From assembly GCA_031267155.1 (NCBI GenBank), contig JAIRZR010000061.1:1-5150 (forward strand): a stretch of DNA of 5,150 nucleotides. Direction: 5' to 3'. The notes below the pieces were generated by a model. It did not search any database and was not told the origin of the DNA. It saw only the letters and a list, made by a program, of their open reading frames with translations. Position numbers and translations under genes: made by a program. Numbering within the stretch: the first letter of the stretch is position 1; each line of letters begins with the position of its first letter. This DNA is from Prevotellaceae bacterium. GTDB taxonomy: Bacteria > Bacteroidota > Bacteroidia > Bacteroidales > UBA932. This document shows, one piece after another, positions 1-5,002 of the stretch.

Positions 1-246
1 GCAGACGGCGACGAAACGAAGGCGACCGCGATTCAATATCATTTTAACGCTTACAGCAACATGAAATATTTTCTTGAAAGCGCCGCCCGGGCGGAAAAAG
101 AACAGTTAGGCTCAAGCTATACGGCGACATCGACATTTACCGTCAAGTTTAATTATGTATCCGCAATAACCGACGACCAAATCACGTGGAGCAGTAAAAC
201 GTTCACGAACTTTTACATTGCAGCGTTTGTGCCGGATTCCTATTGA
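1..246 (+). CDS. C-terminal fragment of an unidentified protein
   Basis: The frame is open from the first base of the window and ends in TGA at 244-246, so only the last 81 codons of a longer gene are present. An internal ATG at 61 is probably not the start, because the codons before it are open and read like the same protein (A-D-G-D-E-T-K-A-T-A-I-Q-Y-H-F). The fragment is rich in Thr, Ser, Phe and Tyr. Alternating polar and hydrophobic stretches such as STFTVKFNYV and FTNFYIAAFV suggest beta-strands, as in many Bacteroidales surface or secreted proteins. I recognise no family. A strong terminator follows 22 bases after the stop, so this is the last gene of its transcript, and it converges on the minus-strand cluster to its right. 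I am fairly sure it is coding; its function is unknown. Confidence 0.7.
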   Translation, partial: ADGDETKATAIQYHFNAYSNMKYFLESAARAEKEQLGSSYTATSTFTVKFNYVSAITDDQITWSSKTFTNFYIAAFVPDSY

Positions 247-268
247 TGCGCAAACCGGCCATAATAAT

Positions 269-311
269 GCAGGGACGTCCGCCGGAGAGTGGGCGTCCCT
301 GCTGTTTTTTT
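269..311 (+). terminator. Rho-independent terminator after the first gene
   Basis: GCAGGGACGTCC at 269-280 pairs with GGGCGTCCCTGC at 291-302, giving a 12-bp stem with one G-U pair and a 10-nt loop. It is followed by TG and seven T residues (305-311). This is a textbook intrinsic terminator for the plus-strand gene ending at 246. Read on the minus strand, the same stem is followed by ATTATTAT, so it may also stop the converging operon that ends at 374; that second role is weaker. Confidence 0.9.
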
Positions 312-373
312 GTGTACGTTCCGCTTATCAAGGATTGCGCCGGGCAGGGGATTTTCGAATAATTCAGCAACCC

Positions 374-886
374 TTATTTGACTGCCTTTTTCGATTGAAT
401 ACTGTCATATCTTTGAATATTAAATACAAAAGGGACACTTATTGCGCCGGATTTGTTAACAGGGAAACGAGGCATAGATTTGATAATACGGGATGCCTCC
501 GTCAGGAAAGCCTTGTTTCTGGTAAACCAGACAGGTTCCACTTTATATATATAGCCTAAACTGTCATAATATAAGCCCATAATTACTTCTTCTTCAAAAC
601 TATTCCTGTATTCTGTTTCCGGATAAATCAACTGCCTGTTTACATAATTATAGACCTGTGATATAAATTGCTTTAAGTCACCTTCTTTGGATGTATCCAA
701 TATACTGTCGCATAAGATAAACCCGGCATTGTTTTTTTTATTTTCAGCCAATTCTGCTGAATTTGGAATAATTGACCACGCCTCTTCTATTGAGCCTATT
801 TCGACTGATTTTATGGACTCCTTATTAGAATTCGACATCGAACATGCATTTAACATACATGCAAGAATAAGCAAGCTATTTTTCAT
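374..886 (-). CDS. Small lipoprotein with a TonB C-terminal-like domain
   Basis: This is a predicted 170-residue lipoprotein. The ATG at 886 gives a short signal peptide (MKNSLLILACML) with a lipobox L-N-A-C, so Cys15 would be lipidated. An ATG at 892 (two extra codons) and a TTG at 895 are alternative starts. Residues about 24-70 form a linker. Residues about 73-159 follow the TonB C-terminal pattern: YVNRQLIYPE, then a hydrophobic strand, D-S-L-G-Y (108-112), a strand, a helix ASRIIKSMPRF (131-141), and a closing strand VPFVFNI. In TonB this domain contacts the TonB box of outer-membrane transporters. Canonical TonB has an N-terminal membrane helix and a proline-rich spacer; both are absent here and replaced by a lipid anchor. 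The gene overlaps the preceding thioredoxin-like gene by 11 bases, which implies translational coupling. The domain call rests on pattern similarity seen by eye. The partner and function are unknown; energy transduction looks unlikely without a link to ExbB/ExbD. Confidence 0.75.
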   Translation of the reverse strand: MKNSLLILACMLNACSMSNSNKESIKSVEIGSIEEAWSIIPNSAELAENKKNNAGFILCDSILDTSKEGDLKQFISQVYNYVNRQLIYPETEYRNSFEEEVIMGLYYDSLGYIYKVEPVWFTRNKAFLTEASRIIKSMPRFPVNKSGAISVPFVFNIQRYDSIQSKKAVK

Positions 887-1484
887 ATACATCAAAATAT
901 TTTTTCACCATTATATTCAAATAATGCTCAGTTAGATCAGGACAAAAGGGCGTAGGAATTAAAAAAGACTTTATCAAAAGAGAATTGTCTGAAACGAAAA
1001 AACAAACATTATTATTGTTCAAATTGAGATTTGTATCTCTAATGCTATATATAGCTGAATTCAATTGATGCTTTCTTTTAAAGGCAATCATGTCCTGAGA
1101 ATGTTCGTGATTAGTTAATATGACAATATTATCATATTTCCCTTCAAATGTTTTTTTTAATAATTCTATTTCTTTCTCTACACATGATTCGCAACTTTCC
1201 ACTGTATAGCGCATAACCAGCTTTAACCGACCGCCGAAGATATCACAAATCGGTATACTGTCATTTTTTTCCGTACAGACAAAAAGATTTTTTTGCAATT
1301 TCTGATCTTCATACAAAAAAGATTCTGACGTAACAGCTATCAAATCATTGTGCACGTCAATCAAATGCTTGTAACTTCTTACAATATCATGCTGAACATC
1401 GTCGCTCTTCTTTATTTTGTTAAGACAAATTACATTGAAAATAAGCAGCAGAACAATTGTCGCAATAAATATATATTTTAGCAT
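876..1484 (-). CDS. Membrane-anchored thioredoxin-like (redoxin) protein with CESC motif
   Basis: This 202-residue protein begins with a single hydrophobic segment (residues about 4-21, IFIATIVLLLIFNVICL) followed by K-I-K-K. That fits an uncleaved inner-membrane anchor with a periplasmic C-terminal domain. Residues about 86-180 follow a thioredoxin-fold order: strand RLKLVMRYT, a Cys-x-x-Cys pair at C98-E-S-C101 starting the helix VEKEIELLKKTF, strand NIVILTN, a helix, then VCFFVSDNSLLIKSFLIPT, which matches the usual late strand pair. Such proteins reduce, oxidise or isomerise disulfides in the envelope. There is no obvious cis-Pro in the usual place before VCFFVSD, so the family is divergent and activity is unproven. 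Additional cysteines lie at 20, 70, 80, 161 and 181. The ATG lies 2 bases after the propeller stop codon and the 3' end overlaps the TonB-like gene, so it sits in the middle of an operon. Co-occurrence with a Cys-rich exported peptide suggests a substrate, by inference. Confidence 0.75.
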   Translation of the reverse strand: MLKYIFIATIVLLLIFNVICLNKIKKSDDVQHDIVRSYKHLIDVHNDLIAVTSESFLYEDQKLQKNLFVCTEKNDSIPICDIFGGRLKLVMRYTVESCESCVEKEIELLKKTFEGKYDNIVILTNHEHSQDMIAFKRKHQLNSAIYSIRDTNLNLNNNNVCFFVSDNSLLIKSFLIPTPFCPDLTEHYLNIMVKKYFDVYEK

Positions 1485-1486
1485 AG

Positions 1487-2614
1487 TTATTTTTTCAGAT
1501 GATAAACAATAAGTAAAGGATTTGCATCTTCAGGAATATCTAATGAAGCATTTTGTTTATCATTAATATAATCATACGCCTCGATTTTTCCTATAAGTTT
1601 CCCGTCTTCAGTTGCACAGATAATCGCAGAAGAATGAATATCAGACAGATTAATTTTTCCGACTTTTACGGTTGCCTTCTTTTTGTCATACAATACTTGA
1701 TATTCATCGCCTCCATTAACAAACGCAAAATAAATACAGTCATCCGTTTCGTAAACGGAATTAATAAAGCCGCAATAATTTTTATTCTTTCGAATCTGAC
1801 TGTACAGTTTCCCGTTACTTTCAATTTTATGCGGCAATAAATCCGGAGGTATATTTTTATCACCAAAATCAACCTCAAAATTAGGAAATACACCGTCAGG
1901 AGTAATTTTATAGATTGCATTACTTCCTGTAACACTTTGAATATTATAGGAATTGCCGTATCTGTAAAACCTTTGGAAATAACCAAAAATCAATCTTGAC
2001 ACTAAAAAATATGAATTTACTACCTTATCATTTTCTATCTGATACATTCCATAGTACTTATCCACTTCATTATCGGATAAATTAGCACTGCCCTGCCATA
2101 AAAACAAAACCGAATCTCCATATTCCACAAAATGAATCGGAAATATTCTATATTTCTCCATGTCCGGAAAATCTAATTTTCTTTCAAACACGACATCTCC
2201 ATCCGCTCTGTACTTAATCAACTCATTATATCCCAATACATAAATGTTTCCGGCATCGTCAACTTTAAAATCTCTCAATTCGACGTATTCTCCAGGACCA
2301 TTTCCCACTTTAGACAAGTTTCCCAGATACTTTCCCGAAGCAGAGAAAATCAAAATTTCCTTTTGGATCAAACTCTGAATATAATACTTGTCACCAACAT
2401 GATACATTTGATGAACTGCACCTATGAGACTTTCCGAACTTGTTTCCAGCGGTATAATTTGAATACTGTCTAGCATATCATCTGTAAAAAGCGTTCCGTT
2501 AAAATTACCGGAAACTTTAATGACCGTATCAGGCAACATCAAATCACTTTGTCTGTCTTTACATGCAGAAAGACAGACAAGACAGACACAGAATAAAACT
2601 CCATTTCGATTCAT
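1487..2614 (-). CDS. 6-bladed beta-propeller lipoprotein (BF3164-like)
   Basis: This 375-residue protein starts with a lipoprotein signal peptide: a hydrophobic stretch VLFCVCLVCL and lipobox L-S-A-C, with Cys18 as the lipidation site. The next residues are K-D-R-Q-S-D, which partly resembles the Lys-acidic surface-export signal described for some Bacteroidetes lipoproteins. Residues about 50-135 carry the family signature: IQIIPLETSSESLIG, then ILIFSASGKYLGNL, then G-N-GPGEY (104-110), DFKVDDAGNIYVL, and LIKYRADGD. Repeated strand-turn units of this kind build blades of a propeller. The length is usual for the family. BF3164-type propellers are common in Bacteroidales, often beside NVEALA peptides; no enzymatic role is established, and binding or display is the likely job. 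The gene lies 59 bases after the peptide gene, separated by a hairpin, and is followed at 2 bases by the thioredoxin-like gene. No Shine-Dalgarno sequence is visible before the ATG, as is normal in this phylum. Confidence 0.85.
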   Translation of the reverse strand: MNRNGVLFCVCLVCLSACKDRQSDLMLPDTVIKVSGNFNGTLFTDDMLDSIQIIPLETSSESLIGAVHQMYHVGDKYYIQSLIQKEILIFSASGKYLGNLSKVGNGPGEYVELRDFKVDDAGNIYVLGYNELIKYRADGDVVFERKLDFPDMEKYRIFPIHFVEYGDSVLFLWQGSANLSDNEVDKYYGMYQIENDKVVNSYFLVSRLIFGYFQRFYRYGNSYNIQSVTGSNAIYKITPDGVFPNFEVDFGDKNIPPDLLPHKIESNGKLYSQIRKNKNYCGFINSVYETDDCIYFAFVNGGDEYQVLYDKKKATVKVGKINLSDIHSSAIICATEDGKLIGKIEAYDYINDKQNASLDIPEDANPLLIVYHLKK

Positions 2615-2644
2615 ACTGCAATTATTCTAATAATATTTAATAAA

Positions 2645-2668
2645 GGAGGCGAGATATAACTCGCCTCC
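2645..2668 (-). terminator. Intercistronic hairpin between peptide gene and propeller operon
   Basis: GGAGGCGAG (2660-2668 read on the minus strand) pairs perfectly with CTCGCCTCC (2645-2653) across a 6-base AT loop. It lies six bases after the peptide stop codon at 2674. On the minus strand the stem is followed by TTTATTAAATATT, a weak and interrupted T-tract, so termination is probably partial. The plausible role is to end most transcripts after the peptide gene, or to protect its 3' end, while letting some transcription continue into the propeller, thioredoxin-like and TonB-like genes. The stem is certain; the function is inferred. Confidence 0.7.
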
Positions 2669-2673
2669 CACTT

Positions 2674-2937
2674 TTAATAATAACATTCTCCTTCATACGG
2701 ACTTCCTTGATAGCAGTACATATTCCCTCCATTATAGCACAGCCACAAAACAAATCCTCCAGAAAGAAGGAAACATTCTTTATAAGATGAATCAAACATA
2801 TGTTCTCCCGCTAAAGCCTCCAATTCCGTTAAAGATACGGAAGCGTTCGCATTCTTTTTCATATTAACATTCACATTTACTACAGACATAACTGCAATAA
2901 TCATAATGGCGATACCGCCTAAAACTTTCTTATTCAT
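2674..2937 (-). CDS. NVEALA-family exported Cys-rich peptide
   Basis: This 87-residue precursor begins MNKKVLGGIAIMIIAVMSVV, a positively charged start and hydrophobic core typical of a Sec signal or membrane anchor. It is followed by NVNVNMKKNANAS and then LTELEALAGE (residues 36-45), which matches the conserved element that names the NVEALA family of Bacteroidetes secreted peptides. The part after it (residues 46-87) is aromatic and holds four cysteines at 55, 67, 75 and 85, enough for two disulfides, ending in GECYY. LSGG at 58-61 resembles a double-glycine site but lies late, so I do not take it as a cleavage site. The family has no settled function. The peptide is the first gene of the cluster and its own hairpin follows, suggesting separate, higher expression. 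The next genes encode a propeller lipoprotein and a CxxC protein, plausible partners. The start is the only ATG ahead of the signal-like segment. Confidence 0.82.
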   Translation of the reverse strand: MNKKVLGGIAIMIIAVMSVVNVNVNMKKNANASVSLTELEALAGEHMFDSSYKECFLLSGGFVLWLCYNGGNMYCYQGSPYEGECYY

Positions 2938-3030
2938 ACTGTTTTTAATTTAATTATTAAAGATTATTCGCTATCATCCGAACATATTAATTCTTGTTTC
3001 TATACTTATTTGTTTTCTGGAACATCCTTT

Positions 3031-3093
3031 TCACCGGACGACAACTTGTTCCTCTTCAACAAATTTTGTACATGTTTGTTTTTTCTCTATCAT
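3031..3093 (-). CDS. Possible 20-codon small ORF with strong Shine-Dalgarno
   Basis: On the minus strand an ATG at 3093 opens 20 codons (start MIEKKQTCTK, end EQVVVR) closing with TGA at 3031-3033. It is preceded by AAGGAGAGGAGGT, four bases before the ATG. This is a striking ribosome site for a phylum that mostly lacks them, and no other start in the window has one. The ORF lies between the 331-codon gene (ends 3218) and the NVEALA peptide (starts 2937), all on the same strand. The frame is also open upstream of the ATG back to 3213, and continues for 18 codons after the TGA. It could therefore be a leader peptide, a small protein, or debris of a decayed gene. An imperfect hairpin (arms 3043-3050 and 3058-3065) lies inside it. 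There is no homology I recognise. Low confidence. Confidence 0.28.
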   Translation of the reverse strand: MIEKKQTCTKFVEEEQVVVR

Positions 3094-3107
3094 TGCACCT
3101 CCTCTCC
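3094..3107 (-). promoter_or_regulatory. Unusually strong Shine-Dalgarno-like tract
   Basis: Read on the minus strand, this stretch is AGGAGAGGAGGTGCA leading directly into ATG at 3093. It contains two purine cores complementary to the 16S 3' end. The neighbouring genes at 886, 1484, 2614, 2937 and 4213 show only AT-rich leaders, so this site stands out. It may drive the 20-codon ORF. It may also be a fortuitous purine run. Confidence 0.4.
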
Positions 3108-3217
3108 TTATTAGATGGAAAGCCGAGGGTATGTCGTCGATGCTGACGAACTTTCCGCTCCTTTTTCCACAATGTTTTACTTCTCTTCCATTTTTTGATT
3201 TCCGGATTTCATTTCAT

Positions 3218-4213
3218 TCACTCTGACTGCCCTGAGGCCATTTTTTTTGCATTCATTTCAGCCTCGATGCGTTCAATTTCGCGGCGATGGCGTTCCACTT
3301 CCTGCAGTTGCGCTTCGAAATCTTCGTGATGCTGGCGGTCGGTGGTGTGGATGAGGTCTTCGGTGGTGAGCGGCAAGGTGAAGGTAGGTTCGCTGCCGAA
3401 GTGTGGCGTGTCGCCTGTGTGCTGGAGGAAAGCGGCTTTAATGACGAACTGCTTTCCCTGTGAGCCTTCGGGCATCTGGATGTTATTGTGCAGGCGGGTT
3501 GTCATCTGGCGGATCACTTCCGTTTTCGTATCGACGGAGGTGATGACGATCAGGGCATTCTTCACGCCGGTGGGCCATCCGTGCTCTACCATTGCGGCGT
3601 TTTCGCCTGCCGACTGGTCGACGACGACATGAACCAGGTCGGAGCTTATGACGCGTACCTTAACTTCTGCCATTACGACGGTAGGATCCTTGCGGCTGCG
3701 ATGTCCGCCGACTTCGCCAGGCAGGAAGAAGCCGAGATTGTGAATATCTTCCGCCGTCAGCGTGCCGGCCGAATATTGTCCGTAAGCCCATGTCTTTACC
3801 TGAAGCAGGCACAGTCCGACGGCCGATTGGAGCAGCATGTTGCGATGCGAGCGGTCGCGTGACGAGGCATCGGTGGTACGGCATTTGATGATCAGGTCCT
3901 GCAGCACGGAGCAGTACCCGGTCAGTTCCTTGAGCAGATCGGCCGGCAGGGGCCACTGGTTCGTCTGGATGAGGTCGACGACGTTCTTGACGTTGCTGAA
4001 CTTGTCGTCGATGCTGCCGTGCCACTTCCGGATGCCGAGCAGGACGGCTTCCGTGAGGCTGCTTTGAGTCGCTGTGCCCAGTGCAAAAGCGAGCGTGATG
4101 CCGCCGCCCGTTATCCCGAAAATTCCTTCGCCCGAAAGCGAGGATAAGAACATGTCGGCATGGTTAAGAACTATGTTGACCAGATTGACAAAAATTTCTA
4201 CTAAATTTTCCAT
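3218..4213 (-). CDS. Conserved-looking protein of unknown function, 331 residues
   Basis: I do not recognise this protein. Its N-terminus (about 1-25, MENLVEIFVNLVNIVLNHAD) is an amphipathic or hydrophobic helix. A glycine-rich hydrophobic segment follows (about 29-48, GIFGITGGGITLAFALGTA), which could cross or dip into a membrane. Residues about 68-160 look helical. Residues about 178-283 look beta-rich (VMAEVKVRVISSDLVHVVVD, then NALIVITSVD, then KQFVIKAAFLQHT). Residues about 293-325 form a charged helix with heptad-like spacing (FEAQLQEVERHRREIERIEA), a probable coiled coil. No signal peptide or catalytic motif is evident. The coding sequence is clearly GC-richer than the AT-rich cluster to its left and its intergenic flanks, and it reads as a real gene by length and codon pattern. 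The ATG at 4213 follows an AT-rich leader with no ribosome site. No terminator is obvious after the stop. It could be an accessory structural or adhesin-like scaffold protein, but that is a guess. Confidence 0.75.
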   Translation of the reverse strand: MENLVEIFVNLVNIVLNHADMFLSSLSGEGIFGITGGGITLAFALGTATQSSLTEAVLLGIRKWHGSIDDKFSNVKNVVDLIQTNQWPLPADLLKELTGYCSVLQDLIIKCRTTDASSRDRSHRNMLLQSAVGLCLLQVKTWAYGQYSAGTLTAEDIHNLGFFLPGEVGGHRSRKDPTVVMAEVKVRVISSDLVHVVVDQSAGENAAMVEHGWPTGVKNALIVITSVDTKTEVIRQMTTRLHNNIQMPEGSQGKQFVIKAAFLQHTGDTPHFGSEPTFTLPLTTEDLIHTTDRQHHEDFEAQLQEVERHRREIERIEAEMNAKKMASGQSE

Positions 4214-4300
4214 GATGTTTATTATTAATAATTTAATATATAAGAAGAATTTATTTTTGCATAGCCGGGTGAAAAAAACAGGTGATTTTTTATAATTCTG

Positions 4301-4526
4301 TCACATGAGGTTGAAATTATCTGACGTGAGACGGACATTGCCTGACGTGAGACGGACCGTCTCCGACGTGAGACGGTATCCGTCTGATGTGAGACGGACA
4401 TTTTTGAAGTGAGACAGGATTGAACCGGCGTGAGACGGACTTGAACCGGCATGAGACGGGCTTGACCTGACGTGAGAATGAATCCATCCGATGTGAGACA
4501 GGCTTGATCTGACGTGAGGAGGGATT
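4301..4526. repeat. Degenerate tandem array, about 11 units, 21-bp period
   Basis: A core close to GACGTGAGACGG recurs with TGAG starting at 4306, 4327, 4348, 4369, 4390, 4410, 4431, 4452, 4473, 4494 and 4515. Every step is 21 bases except one of 20 (4390 to 4410). The core is the best-kept part; the other eight or nine bases vary around a pattern like ACTTGACCT. The end units are most degenerate (ATGAGG at 4305, GTGAGGAGGG at 4514). Two junctions carry dyads (GAGACGG-A-CCGTCTC and AGACGG-TAT-CCGTCT). The period equals two helical turns, so all cores face the same side of the DNA. The array lies upstream of the 331-codon gene. A 21-base unit keeps reading frames open by itself, so open frames here are not evidence of coding. 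The function is unknown: protein-binding array, decayed minisatellite and iteron-like site are all possible. Confidence 0.9.
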
Positions 4527-4719
4527 CAAAAAATGAAATTTTATTCTTTTCCGCAAAATGGAAAGAAATGATCCGCATACTTTCCGTTGTTTTCATATAC
4601 ATTATATTTTATATGTAAGGCACAAAGATAGCATATAATTTTACGTGCAGATTATAAAAAAACTTAAATCTTATATAAGCCGTCACAATTTCTACCATAC
4701 TGCCTTCGTCGCAGTAAAA
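4527..4719. other. AT-rich spacer with no recognised feature
   Basis: This stretch between the 21-bp array and the GC-rich inverted-repeat element is AT-rich. It contains TTTCATATACATTATATTTTATATG and similar low-complexity sequence. I see no gene, RNA or clear promoter in it. A plus-strand frame opens at 4645 but soon runs through the inverted-repeat element, so I do not treat it as a gene. Confidence 0.6.
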
Positions 4720-4852
4720 GGGGGCGTCTCAAAAAGTCCCTCACGTCGTCATTGCGAGCGAAGCGAAGCAATCCGGAATGCTGTTAATCACCGGATTGCT
4801 TCGGGCTGCGCCCTCCGGGTGACGGGACTCGACCCTTTTCGGAGACACCCCC
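4720..4852. repeat. GC-rich inverted-repeat element (MITE/REP-like)
   Basis: The ends are imperfect inverted repeats. GGGGGCGTCTC-AAAAAG starts at 4720. The reverse complement of the right end (to 4852) reads GGGGGTGTCTCCGAAAAG. TCCC lies further in on both sides. The centre has a perfect 13-bp inverted repeat, CGAAGCAATCCGG (4764-4776) and CCGGATTGCTTCG (4791-4803), around a 14-base loop. The left part contains CATTGCGAGCGAAGCGAAGC, a motif I recall from dispersed intergenic repeats in several bacterial genomes. The element has no transposase and no coding capacity, and I see no target-site duplication. The composition is much GC-richer than the AT-rich flanks. It is best read as a non-autonomous, palindromic intergenic repeat able to fold into a long hairpin as DNA or RNA. 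Confidence 0.75.
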
Positions 4853-4904
4853 ATGTCCGGGATACGGGATGCAGGGCCGGCCTTCGCCGAGTCGCGCGCT
4901 GCAT
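4853..4904. repeat. GC-rich palindromic tail beside the inverted-repeat element
   Basis: Directly after the element, the sequence stays GC-rich to 4904 and then changes abruptly to AT-rich TAATTCATAATTTACG. It holds the palindrome GGCCGGCC (4875-4882) enclosed by ATGCAG (4869-4874) and CTGCAT (4899-4904), which are inverted repeats of each other. It may be a second module of the same dispersed repeat or a separate insertion. I cannot decide this from one copy. Confidence 0.4.
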
Positions 4905-4973
4905 AATTCATAATTTACGTTTTTCCCGTTTCGTCTTAATCCGTTCTTTTTTCGCTTTTATCGGTAATTGTTT

Positions 4974-5002
4974 TTTGATAAGGCGAATGATTCGTAGATT
5001 TG
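4974..5002 (+). promoter_or_regulatory. Bacteroidales-type promoter for the 5059 gene
   Basis: TAGATTTG at 4995-5002 matches the TAnnTTTG -7 box of Bacteroides promoters exactly. A TTTG at 4974-4977 lies 17 bases upstream as a possible -33 element; this spacing is slightly short. Transcription would begin near 5009, leaving an AT-rich leader of about 50 bases before the ATG at 5059. The upstream region is T-rich. The position directly ahead of a gene start supports the call. Confidence 0.55.

Noticed and set aside
218..559. 113-codon plus-strand ORF
   Set aside because: It crosses the terminator at 269-311 and overlaps the 3' part of the well-supported TonB-like gene on the other strand.
2621..2634. 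ATTATT-CT-AATAAT palindrome before the propeller start codon
   Set aside because: It is short and pure AT in an AT-rich leader, and is expected by chance.
2866..2937. Double-glycine (bacteriocin-type) leader in the NVEALA-like peptide
   Set aside because: The GG pairs are at residues 7-8 and 60-61, too early and too late for a normal double-glycine leader, and the N-terminus looks like a Sec signal.
2979..2986. TATGTTCG on the minus strand, 42 bases before the peptide ATG, as a -7 promoter box
   Set aside because: It has one mismatch to TAnnTTTG and there is no TTG at the right distance upstream, so it is too weak to list as a promoter.
3342..4067. Several open frames on both strands within the 331-codon gene
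   Set aside because: They are shadow frames of a GC-rich coding sequence; their translations are rich in Arg, Cys and Trp with no domain pattern.
4305..4412. Plus-strand 35-codon ORF starting MRLKLSDVRRT with DVRR repeats, with a TATTTTTG box at 4252-4259
   Set aside because: The repeat peptide comes from the DNA array and ends where the 20-base unit breaks phase. The box has no -33 partner at a suitable distance.
4301..4526. CRISPR array
   Set aside because: The unit is 21 bases in total with a core of about 12, so there are no spacers of usual length, and no cas gene is seen.
4225..4602. Open minus-strand frames of 125 and 79 codons across the 21-bp array, with heptapeptide repeats
   Set aside because: A 21-base period keeps frames open by itself. 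The one 20-base unit shifts the repeat between frames, there is no ribosome site, and the amino-acid pattern is not kept across the shift.
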